From Holophagaceae bacterium UBA706 (lineage in GTDB: Bacteria; Acidobacteriota; Holophagae; Holophagales; Holophagaceae), in assembly GCA_002298155.1 (NCBI GenBank), contig DBME01000373.1:9094-17275 (forward strand): 8,182 nt of DNA, in the 5' to 3' direction. Positions 1 to 5,679 of the stretch are shown here, piece by piece. The translations under genes were made by a program, and so were the position numbers. The first letter of the stretch is position 1. Each line of letters starts with the position of its first letter. The notes beneath the pieces were generated by a model. It was not told the DNA's origin. It did no database searches and worked only from the letters and a program-made list of their open reading frames with translations.

Positions 1-480
1 TAGGGTGGCTCTGGTGAGGGCGCGGGCCGCGCCGGTGCCCAGGTCCACGACCCAGAGGGCCAGGCCGTTCTCCTGCACTTCCACGAAGGCGAAGGAATGG
101 CCGTCGGGGGAGAAGGAGGGCATGAGGTAGCGCAGGCCGGCGGGGAGGCCCGCCACGGCCAGGGGACGGCCCGTGGCGAGATCCTGGAAGGAGAGGCTGG
201 TGAACGGCTTGGTGCGGGCGTTGCCATGGGTGCGCGGGTTGATGCGCAGGCCCGCCAGGCGGAGCTCGGGCGCCGCGAGGTCCGCCAGGCCCAGGTAGGC
301 GGGCCGCTGCACCAGGGCCAAGGTCCGCCCGTGGGCGTCGGCGAAGGCCTGGGGCGGCAGGGCGGCGTCGGCCAGGTCGAGGATGGCCTGGGGCGGTTTC
401 TGATAGGTCTGGGGCGACTGGGCCAGCAGCTGGGACCCGGCCCAGACGAGGGCCGGAAGGGGAAGGAGGGATCGGATCAT
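1..480 (-). CDS. S9-family (prolyl oligopeptidase-type) secreted peptidase, N-terminal part, runs off the left edge
   Basis: Translating the minus strand from the ATG at 480 gives 160 codons open to base 1, so only the N-terminus is present. The first ~20 residues (MIRSLLPLPALVWAGSQLLA) form a signal peptide: one Arg, a hydrophobic core and a plausible cleavage site before QSPQ. The mature start has PPQAILDLADA, then GRTLALVQRP, PELRLAGLRINPRT and FSPDGHSFAFVEV followed by LALWVVDLGTGAARALT. In S9 peptidases related to glutamyl/prolyl oligopeptidases this is the start of the beta-propeller that precedes the alpha/beta-hydrolase domain. The catalytic Ser-Asp-His domain would lie beyond base 1 and is not visible. 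A GGAG ribosome site (486-489 on the opposite strand) sits 5 bases before the ATG, supporting this start. It is probably a periplasmic or exported peptidase that degrades short peptides. The family call is good; the substrate is unknown. Confidence 0.8.
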   Translation of the reverse strand, partial: MIRSLLPLPALVWAGSQLLAQSPQTYQKPPQAILDLADAALPPQAFADAHGRTLALVQRPAYLGLADLAAPELRLAGLRINPRTHGNARTKPFTSLSFQDLATGRPLAVAGLPAGLRYLMPSFSPDGHSFAFVEVQENGLALWVVDLGTGAARALTRATL

Positions 481-505
481 GGGTGCTCCGGTGCGGAATG
501 AAGGC

Positions 506-517
506 CTGGGATCCCAG
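506..517. repeat. 12-bp perfect palindrome upstream of the S9 peptidase
   Basis: CTGGGATCCCAG is its own reverse complement and lies 26 bases before the S9 peptidase start codon, in its leader or promoter region. It could be a dimeric repressor site. A palindrome this short can also occur by chance in GC-rich DNA. Confidence 0.3.
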
Positions 518-592
518 CCAGAATGCCACGGTACGCGCCGCCGCGATCAACAGCGAACGGGCCAACCGGCAACCTTTACTCCGGTCCCCGGG

Positions 593-614
593 GCTTCCCG
601 CCCATGGGGGAAGC
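593..614. repeat. Inverted repeat, 7-bp arms, 8-base loop
   Basis: GCTTCCC at 593-599 pairs perfectly with GGGAAGC at 608-614 across an 8-base loop. No T-tract follows on either strand, so it is not a normal intrinsic terminator. It may be a leader hairpin of the S9 peptidase transcript. Confidence 0.35.
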
Positions 615-619
615 TCTCT

Positions 620-641
620 GGAAAGGGATTTCGGTCTTTCC
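620..641. repeat. Inverted repeat, 6-bp arms, 10-base loop
   Basis: GGAAAG at 620-625 pairs with CTTTCC at 636-641. It sits 5 bases after the 593-614 hairpin, so the two could fold side by side in one transcript. The arms are short and this could be chance. Confidence 0.25.
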
Positions 642-842
642 GCCCTTGCCTCATGATCCAGCCATGACCGCCTGATGAAACAGGATCCGCGAACGGGTCG
701 ATGGGCGCATTCCGGACGACGCCCGCAAGCCCCTTTGATACATCAGTCATAGGTTACAGCCGGAATCACGTTGAGGCGGCGTTATGCTCCCTTGTGTTGG
801 AATGGCAGGGGCTGGAAGAATGTCCTTTTGGGGGTGCCTCGA

Positions 843-1223
843 GTGTCAGGGGATGGGGCCGAGCGTCGGCGATATACGCGCATGAGCACCTCGGGCGGTC
901 CCTACGGTGTGGCCTTCCACATCCATGACCGGCTGGTCTCAGACGCAAGGCTGGCGAACATCAGCGCCGGCGGCTGCGGCCTGGAGATCCAGATGGTGGA
1001 CGCCTGGGACCTGGACACCGGGTCCGTGCTGGACAACCTCTGCATCATGCACCCGGACTTCCCCTGCGTGCCCCTCCAGGGGACCGTGGTGCGCCTCCTG
1101 GGCAAGGTGCCCGGGAAGACCAGCGGCTACGTCCTGGCCGGCATCGAGTTCTCCCTGATCACCCCCTTCATCCAGGAACTGATCGAAGGCCACGTGGTGG
1201 CCCACAGCGCCCAGGAAACCTGA
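843..1223 (+). CDS. PilZ domain protein (c-di-GMP receptor type)
   Basis: A 126-residue single-domain protein. Counting from the GTG at 843, RRRYTR near the N-terminus supplies the RxxxR c-di-GMP motif (R9, R13). NISAGGCGLEI supplies the second motif, [D/N]xSxxG (N39, S41, G44). A beta-rich remainder follows with VPLQGTVVRLLG and YVLAGIEFSLI, then a short C-terminal helix. In known PilZ proteins these two motifs wrap a c-di-GMP dimer, so ligand binding is expected. There is no signal peptide or membrane segment, so it is cytoplasmic. The start is uncertain: GTG 834, TTG 828 and TTG 771 are in frame, and no strong ribosome site decides. I chose 843 because it is the latest start that keeps RxxxR. 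The ATG at 882 would lose the motif. A HEAT-repeat gene follows after 39 bases and is probably cotranscribed. Confidence 0.85.
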   Translation: MSGDGAERRRYTRMSTSGGPYGVAFHIHDRLVSDARLANISAGGCGLEIQMVDAWDLDTGSVLDNLCIMHPDFPCVPLQGTVVRLLGKVPGKTSGYVLAGIEFSLITPFIQELIEGHVVAHSAQET

Positions 1224-1253
1224 AGCAGCGCATGGCGGGGACCCCGGTCCCCT

Positions 1254-1257
1254 GGAG
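1254..1257 (+). promoter_or_regulatory. Ribosome binding site that sets the HEAT-gene start
   Basis: GGAG at 1254-1257 lies 5 bases before ATG 1263. The in-frame GTG at 1257 overlaps this site and is therefore unlikely to be the start. Confidence 0.65.
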
Positions 1258-1262
1258 TGGAC

Positions 1263-3152
1263 ATGGCATCCAAGGCAATGGATCACCTGCGAATCTTCCT
1301 GGACCATCTGGACGGGGAGGAGCGGAGCCATCAATTGGAATTCTTCCGCGGGGTGATGGCGGCGGGGCCGGAGGCGGTGGGGGAGCTGGACGGCCGGCTG
1401 CCCGGGTCCCGGGCCCCCAAGGCCTTGCGCCAGCTGTCCATGGAGGCCTGCTTCTACTTCCCGTGGCCGGAGTGGGTGCCCATCCTCTCCCGCATCCTGC
1501 GCTACGAGTCCGACCTGGCCATCTTCAGCACCGGCGCCAGGGCCCTGGGCCGGATCGGCAACGAGGAGGCGCTGGACGCCCTGCGGGAGCTCAACTCCAT
1601 GCGCCAGGGTGCGGAATTCAAGGAAGTGCTGGCGGGCGTCCTCACCCAGGCGGATCCGGCGGAGGCCTTCGCGCACTACCTGGGCAGCCTCCTGGCGGGC
1701 TCCTCGAACCCCAGCGTGGCCAACGAGGCCGCGCAGCGGCTCATGGCCCTGGTGGACGGCTCCAACCTGGAGGAGCTGAGGACGGTGGCCATGCACCCCG
1801 ACCTGCTGGTGTTCCGGCACGCCATCCAGCTCCTGGCTTCCATCCATACCGCCGAGACCGCGGAGGTCCTGGCGGACATCTTCGAGGACAGCCACCACGA
1901 GGTGCTGGGGGACCGGCAGCTCAAGGAGGTCATGACCCCCTTCCGGACCCTCCAGGGCCTGGGCGCCCGGGAGAAGGCCCTGGAGGCCCTGCGCATCATC
2001 AACACCGGCGAAGGGCTGGACGTGCCGCCCGCGGTCAAGGCCTTCTACCGGGAGGTGGTGGCGGCCACGGAGGAAGGCAAGCCCTCCCAGCTGCCCGCGG
2101 TCCTGGTCCAGACCCAGGACGCCATGCACCAGCGCGCCCGGCGCCTGGGCTTCGCGGTGGACGCCACGGCGGAGGGCATGGTGACCCTGGTGCAGAAGGG
2201 CTTCATGGAAGCCGGGCGGGTCCTGGACCTCCTGGTGGAGGCCTACCGGGAGCAGACGGGCCGTGAAGGTCTGGCCCGGGCCCTGGCGCGCCTCGTCCCC
2301 GCGGACGACGCGAAGGTCACGAACCTCATCCTCACCGGCCCCGACGGGGCCCAGCGGGCGGCAGCCGTGGAGGTGCTGGGCTCCCGGCAGGAGGAGGCCC
2401 TGCAGCCGGTCCTGCTCCAGGCCTGCCACGACCCCCTGTCGGACATCGCCGACCGGGCCATGCTCTACCTGGGCAAGCTGCCCGGCGCCCAGGACATCGC
2501 CCGGGAGCTGGTGCGTTCCCAGAACCCCCAGGACCTGGCCCTGGGCCTCCAGCTGGTAGCCCAGCGCAAGTTCCAGGACCTGGTCCCGGACCTGCTCGAG
2601 ATGGTCAAGACCAGCACCCGCGAGGAAACCACCCTCCAGGTCATCGAGACCCTGGGCGCCGTGGGCGGGCCGCTGGTGGCGACCCACCTGCTGGAGATGC
2701 TCCATTCGGGCCAGAGCCTGCGCATCCAGACCATCGTGGCCGAGGCCCTCCAGCGCCTGAAGGACCCGGAGATTGCCCAGGCGCTGTGCGCCAAAGCCGA
2801 CGAGATCAAGGTCCCGATCCTCCACTGCATCGCGGTGGAAGCGCTGGCCCAGGCCCACGCCACGGCCGAGCGCGCCCTGCCCGCGGAGGGCGCGCCGACC
2901 GTGCTCGCCCAGGTCCGCAAGGCATGGATGGACCGCAATCCCTGGGGCATGCGCCTGCGCATCACCCTTGCCCTGCAGGGACTCCACATGGCCTCGCAGG
3001 AGACCTGGTCGGCGGTGGCCTACCTCGTGAGGGACACCCTGGCCGAGAAGCGCCCCGCGGGCGCCTGGAGCCCCGACGCGCTGCACCAGGTCCAGGCCGC
3101 CCTCAAGGATTTCCAACGCAAGGCCGCGGGCCTGCCGGAGACGGAGGGCTGA
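1263..3152 (+). CDS. HEAT-repeat protein, cytoplasmic, probable protein-interaction scaffold
   Basis: A 629-residue protein made almost entirely of paired amphipathic helices. Clear HEAT-like units lie near residues 71-112 ([13 protein letters not shown] then [19 protein letters not shown]), 150-210, 361-410 ([20 protein letters not shown]) and 425-510 ([58 protein letters not shown]). There is no signal peptide, membrane segment or catalytic motif. HEAT solenoids are protein-binding scaffolds, so a binding role is inferred; the partner is unknown. It follows the PilZ gene by 39 bases on the same strand, suggesting one operon and perhaps a c-di-GMP-dependent interaction. GGAG at 1254-1257 supports ATG 1263. 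The last 50 bases overlap the 3' end of the convergent sigma-54 regulator gene. The minus strand under this gene is also open for about 740 codons, which is a GC-bias artefact. I recognise no specific named family. Confidence 0.85.
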   Translation: MASKAMDHLRIFLDHLDGEERSHQLEFFRGVMAAGPEAVGELDGRLPGSRAPKALRQLSMEACFYFPWPEWVPILSRILRYESDLAIFSTGARALGRIGNEEALDALRELNSMRQGAEFKEVLAGVLTQADPAEAFAHYLGSLLAGSSNPSVANEAAQRLMALVDGSNLEELRTVAMHPDLLVFRHAIQLLASIHTAETAEVLADIFEDSHHEVLGDRQLKEVMTPFRTLQGLGAREKALEALRIINTGEGLDVPPAVKAFYREVVAATEEGKPSQLPAVLVQTQDAMHQRARRLGFAVDATAEGMVTLVQKGFMEAGRVLDLLVEAYREQTGREGLARALARLVPADDAKVTNLILTGPDGAQRAAAVEVLGSRQEEALQPVLLQACHDPLSDIADRAMLYLGKLPGAQDIARELVRSQNPQDLALGLQLVAQRKFQDLVPDLLEMVKTSTREETTLQVIETLGAVGGPLVATHLLEMLHSGQSLRIQTIVAEALQRLKDPEIAQALCAKADEIKVPILHCIAVEALAQAHATAERALPAEGAPTVLAQVRKAWMDRNPWGMRLRITLALQGLHMASQETWSAVAYLVRDTLAEKRPAGAWSPDALHQVQAALKDFQRKAAGLPETEG

Positions 3153-4629
3153 GGTGGGGGCGGATGCGCCCATAGCGCTTCAGCTTGCGGTAGAGGGTGG
3201 CTGAGCCGATGCCCAGCTGGAGGGCGGTCCGCACCTGGTTGCCGCCGTTGGATTCCAGGACGGCCAGGATGTAGTCCTTCTCGATCTCGGCCAGGGGCCT
3301 CACCGGCCCCCCCGGGATCGTCCGGCCATCGGAGGCGCAGGGTTCCCTGGCCAAGGCGGTGGCGACGGTGCCCGGGGAAAGGGCGGCGGCGCGCTCCATG
3401 GCGTTCTCCAGCTCCCGGACGTTGCCTGGCCACGGGTGGGCGAGGAGCTGGCGTTCCAGGGCCGGGGACAGCGCCGTCACGGGGCTCCCCATGCGGGCCG
3501 AGGACTCTGCCAGGAAGCGCCGGGCCAGGGGCAGGATGTCCTCGGTGCGTTCCCGCAGCGGCGGCACCCGCAGTTCCACCACGTTGAGGCGGTAGTAGAG
3601 GTCCTTGCGGAAGCGGCCCTCGCGCATGGCCGCGGCCAGGTCCGAGTTGGTGGCGGCGATGACCCGGACGTCGATGGGCCGGGAGCGGTTCTCGCCCACG
3701 CGGCGCACCTCGCGCTCCTGGAGCACGCGCAGAAGCTTGACCTGCATGGCCTGGGAGATCTCGCCGATCTCGTCCAGCAGCAGGGTGCCCCCCTGCGCCG
3801 CCTCGAAGAGTCCCGCGCGGTCCGCCACGGCGCCCGTGAAGGCCCCCCGGGCGTGCCCGAAGAGTTCGCTCTCCAGGAGCGTCTCGGCTACCGCGCCGCA
3901 GTTCACCGCGTTGAAGGCCCCCGAGGCCCGGCGCGAGGCGCCGTGGATCATCCGCGCCACGCGCTCCTTGCCCGTGCCGCTCTCTCCGGTGATGAGGATG
4001 GTGGTGTTCACCGGGGCCAGGCGCAGGGCGAGGTCGGCCAGCCTGCGCATGGCCGGGCTGTGGACCTCCAGGGCGCATGGGGCGGCGTTCTCCAGGGCGG
4101 AGGCCGGCGCGTCCGCACCCCATTCCTCCCGGGGCCGGCCCAGGAAATGGCACCGCGAATCGCCCATGGCCGCGCAGCGGTCCTCCCGCACTTCCATGTC
4201 CCGGCCCAGGACCCGGCTCAGGTACCCGCTGGCCAGTCCACAGATGACCCAGCAGGCCGGAACGCGGCTCGGCCCCAGGTGCGCCACATGCTGCTCGGCC
4301 TCGAAGGAATCCAGCAGGAGGGCGCGTGAGCCGGCGAAGGAATCGTCCAGGAAGGCGCGGATCTCCGATTCCATGCGGAACAGCCCCAGGAAGCCCGGGT
4401 TGAAGGCCCGCGCGGCCTCATCGCCGGCCAGCCGCCACCCCTGGGCGAACCCCACCCGGGTGAGGATGGCCCGGGCTTCCTCCCAGCCGGTCTGCTCCAC
4501 CAGCTCCTTGCGGAGAATGCCCAGGGTGCCCGCATCCAGCACCACAGCCCGCTCGCCCGCGAGCCGGATGAGGCCTTCCTTGTGATTGACTTCCAGAAGA
4601 CCCTGCGGGCCCGGTTGATCGAATGCCAT
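3103..4629 (-). CDS. Sigma-54 activator with XylR_N and V4R sensor domains and a Fis-type HTH (XylR/DmpR/MopR family)
   Basis: A 508-residue enhancer-binding protein with all family domains in order. Residues ~15-105 are XylR_N. Residues ~105-165 are V4R, with C126, E149, C152 and C160 at the spacing of the MopR zinc site. A linker follows, then the AAA+ domain from ~190 to 420: Walker A GESGTGKE (215-222), the sigma-54 contact loop GAFTGA (262-267), Walker [11 protein letters not shown] (281-290), arginine finger FRKDLYYRL (340-348) and WPGNVREL (400-407). The Fis HTH is at 447-487. It should activate sigma-54 promoters when a small, probably aromatic or hydrophobic, molecule binds the sensor. 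AGGAG (4638-4642, opposite strand) lies 8 bases before the ATG and supports the start. The last ~20 residues are Pro-rich, lie past the usual family end and largely overlap the HEAT gene. No target operon is visible. Domain calls are firm; the effector is unknown. Confidence 0.95.
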   Translation of the reverse strand: MAFDQPGPQGLLEVNHKEGLIRLAGERAVVLDAGTLGILRKELVEQTGWEEARAILTRVGFAQGWRLAGDEAARAFNPGFLGLFRMESEIRAFLDDSFAGSRALLLDSFEAEQHVAHLGPSRVPACWVICGLASGYLSRVLGRDMEVREDRCAAMGDSRCHFLGRPREEWGADAPASALENAAPCALEVHSPAMRRLADLALRLAPVNTTILITGESGTGKERVARMIHGASRRASGAFNAVNCGAVAETLLESELFGHARGAFTGAVADRAGLFEAAQGGTLLLDEIGEISQAMQVKLLRVLQEREVRRVGENRSRPIDVRVIAATNSDLAAAMREGRFRKDLYYRLNVVELRVPPLRERTEDILPLARRFLAESSARMGSPVTALSPALERQLLAHPWPGNVRELENAMERAAALSPGTVATALAREPCASDGRTIPGGPVRPLAEIEKDYILAVLESNGGNQVRTALQLGIGSATLYRKLKRYGRIRPHLSPPSPAGPRPCVGNP

Positions 4630-4746
4630 GGTGTCTGCTCCTATCCACGCCGGGAGGGGGCGGCGGGTGGGCTGGTATGAAAAAGGGACTTAAAGGGCGT
4701 TTGATTAATGGCTTAATGAATGCGTGTTTTGTCCAAGCATGACATT

Positions 4747-4764
4747 GCTAATGATAACGATAAA
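4747..4764. promoter_or_regulatory. Fur-box-like site (three GATAAT-type hexamers)
   Basis: GCTAAT-GATAAC-GATAAA is three adjacent hexamers, each one mismatch from the GATAAT unit of classical Fur boxes. It sits in an AT-rich island within otherwise GC-rich DNA and covers the -10 of the promoter candidate for the sigma-54 regulator gene. Iron control is an inference. AT-rich promoter DNA can mimic this motif, and the position may be off by one base. Confidence 0.3.
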
Positions 4765-4778
4765 CAGCATGTGTGCAA
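4751..4778 (-). promoter_or_regulatory. Candidate sigma-70 promoter of the sigma-54 regulator gene
   Basis: On the minus strand a TTGCAC -35 (4773-4778) is followed after 16 bases by a TATCAT -10 (4751-4756), which is five of six consensus matches. The -35 is weak, with three of six matches. Transcription would start near 4744 and give a leader of about 115 bases before the ATG at 4629. The surrounding AT-rich stretch (about 4676-4785) is the only one of its kind in the window, which supports a promoter here. Confidence 0.35.
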
Positions 4779-4798
4779 TCAGAAAGGGGGGGGCGGAT

Positions 4799-4818
4799 CG
4801 GCGCGTTTTCCCGCGCCG
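4799..4818 (-). terminator. Hairpin downstream of the DHFR-family gene, possible terminator
   Basis: CGGCGCG (4799-4805) and CGCGCCG (4812-4818) form a perfect 7-bp stem with a 6-base loop, about 40 bases past the stop codon of the DHFR-family gene. No T-run follows on either strand, so if it stops transcription it is not a classical intrinsic terminator. It would separate the DHFR-family gene from the regulator promoter. Confidence 0.35.
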
Positions 4819-4856
4819 TTCCTGCGCGAGCCGCCAAGTTGGCGCACCTCGTAGGA

Positions 4857-5438
4857 CTAGGGTTTCGGCAAGGGCCCAGCGGTCGTGTAGTGACTGAAGA
4901 GGATTCCGGACGGCATCGCCCTCGTGCCAATCAGCTCAAAGGAGCGTGGCGGGGTGCCCTCCGCGAAGAGCCGCTTTCCCGTGCCCAGCAGCACCGGATA
5001 GACGATCAGCAGGAGCTCGTCCGCGAGCCCATGCTCCAGGAGGGTCGAGGTGAGCGTGGAACTGCCCCAGAGGATCACGTCCGGGCCGTCCTTGGACAGG
5101 ATCCGGCGGACGTCCTGGACGAGGTCCGGTCCAAGGGCTTCGCACGGGCCCCAGCCGAGGCTTTCCGGACGATGGGTGGCCACATGTTTCCGCGCCACGT
5201 TGATGCCGTCCGACAGGGGGCTGCTGGGCGCGGTGGGCCAGAAGGAGGACCAGATGTCGTAGGTGCGGCGCCCCAGCAGAAGGTCGAAGTGCTCGCCATG
5301 GGCGGCCAGGACCGCATCGCGGCCGGCGGGGGTCCGGTAGGGGGCGGTCCAGTCCCCGTGAGGGAAATCGCCGCCATCACTGGAAACCTGGATCACGCCG
5401 TCCAGGGAGATGTGTTCCATGATCTTGAGCATCCGCAT
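4857..5438 (-). CDS. Dihydrofolate reductase-family protein (RibD C-terminal domain type)
   Basis: A 193-residue single-domain protein. Diagnostic stretches are MLKIMEHISLDGVIQ at the N-terminus, FDLLLGRRTYDIW (51-63) and DVILWGSSTLTSTLLEHGLADELLLI (120-145), followed by YPVLLGTGKRLF (147-158). These match the RibD_C/DHFR-like fold, in which the GRRTY and GS-S/T-L segments bind NAD(P)H. Members of this stand-alone group (the YyaP/YwjB type) are predicted NADPH-dependent reductases whose substrates are mostly unknown. It lacks the deaminase half of RibD, and no riboflavin gene is nearby, so a riboflavin role is not supported. GGAGG five bases before ATG 5438 sets the start; an upstream in-frame start at 5477 would add 13 unconserved residues. 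It is the first gene on the minus strand after tRNA-Ser. Confidence 0.9.
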   Translation of the reverse strand: MRMLKIMEHISLDGVIQVSSDGGDFPHGDWTAPYRTPAGRDAVLAAHGEHFDLLLGRRTYDIWSSFWPTAPSSPLSDGINVARKHVATHRPESLGWGPCEALGPDLVQDVRRILSKDGPDVILWGSSTLTSTLLEHGLADELLLIVYPVLLGTGKRLFAEGTPPRSFELIGTRAMPSGILFSHYTTAGPLPKP

Positions 5439-5443
5439 CGGAG

Positions 5444-5448
5444 CCTCC
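5444..5448 (-). promoter_or_regulatory. Ribosome binding site that sets the DHFR-family start
   Basis: GGAGG on the minus strand lies 5 bases before ATG 5438. It favours 5438 over the ATG at 5432 (11 bases away) and over the upstream start at 5477. Confidence 0.65.
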
Positions 5449-5523
5449 GTGGGGCCGGGCTGGGAGGTCCTGAGCATACCTCCCCTCCGCGCGCGGCACG
5501 GTGGAGGTTTTTCGAGGGAAACG

Positions 5524-5546
5524 CCAGGACCGGGCCCGGACCCTGG
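5524..5546. repeat. GC-rich inverted repeat just after tRNA-Ser
   Basis: CCAGG (5524-5528) and CCTGG (5542-5546) flank the palindromic core CCGGGCCCGG (5530-5539), with one unpaired base on one side and two on the other. Read on the minus strand it lies 29 bases past the tRNA CCA end and is followed by GTTTCC, only a short T-run. It could help stop or trim the tRNA transcript. Confidence 0.3.
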
Positions 5547-5575
5547 ACCGCGTCAGGCCCGTCGCATCGGGAATT

Positions 5576-5663
5576 TGGCGGAGAGTGAGGGATTCGAACC
5601 CCCGGTGAGTTTCCCCACGGCTGTTTTCAAGACAGCTGCCTTAAACCGCTCGGCCAACTCTCC
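5576..5663 (-). tRNA. tRNA-Ser (anticodon UGA)
   Basis: The 88-base minus-strand sequence folds as a complete class II tRNA. The acceptor stem is GGAGAGT with ACTCTCC, the discriminator is G and the CCA is encoded (5576-5578). The D stem is GCC/GGC. The anticodon stem GCTGT/ACAGC holds loop CTTGAAA, giving anticodon TGA, which reads UCA and related serine codons. The long 16-base variable region is typical of serine tRNAs. The T arm is GGGGG-TTCGAAT-CCCTC. There is no intron. The 5' end lies 16 bases past the acyl-CoA synthetase stop codon on the same strand, so it may share that transcript. Confidence 0.97.
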
Positions 5664-5679
5664 CCGGAGTGATTATAGC

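Larger units (their letters stand above)
481..842. other. Intergenic region between the S9 peptidase and the PilZ gene
   Basis: These 362 bases separate two divergent genes and should hold both promoters. I see no convincing coding sequence: the short open frames lack family signatures and good ribosome sites. Three inverted repeats are present (506-517, 593-614, 620-641), none followed by a T-run on either strand. A TTGATA at 735-740 is a possible -35 for the PilZ gene, but I found no matching -10 at 16-18 bases. I compared the region by eye with GEMM c-di-GMP and cobalamin riboswitch consensus elements and found no match. Confidence 0.5.

Noticed and set aside
97..501. 134-codon plus-strand open frame at the left edge
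   Set aside because: It is antisense to the S9 peptidase start, which has a signal peptide, ribosome site and family motifs. The plus-strand product is Gly/Gln/Arg-rich with no recognisable domain.
547..750. 67-codon minus-strand frame starting MTDVSKGLAGVV, resembling the first residues of citrate synthases
   Set aside because: The resemblance stops after about 12 residues, no active-site motif follows and there is no clear ribosome site. It is probably chance.
481..842. Possible c-di-GMP riboswitch ahead of the PilZ gene
   Set aside because: The conserved GEMM internal sequences and receptor loop could not be found by eye on either strand; only generic GC-rich hairpins are present.
939..3173. 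744-codon open frame on the minus strand under the HEAT gene
   Set aside because: It is antisense to a clear helical-repeat protein, rich in Gly, His, Gln and Arg, and matches no fold. GC-rich third positions of the real gene remove stop codons on the opposite strand.
4786..4793. Run of eight Gs that could be a phase-variable tract
   Set aside because: It lies outside any gene and upstream of the promoter elements I can see, so slippage has no evident effect. It is also a likely place for a sequencing-length error.
4739..4901. Small plus-strand frame starting MTLLMITINSM in the regulator upstream region
   Set aside because: It has no ribosome site, crosses the hairpin at 4799-4818, runs antisense into the DHFR-family gene and turns Arg/Ser-rich. 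The hydrophobic start comes from AT-rich promoter DNA.
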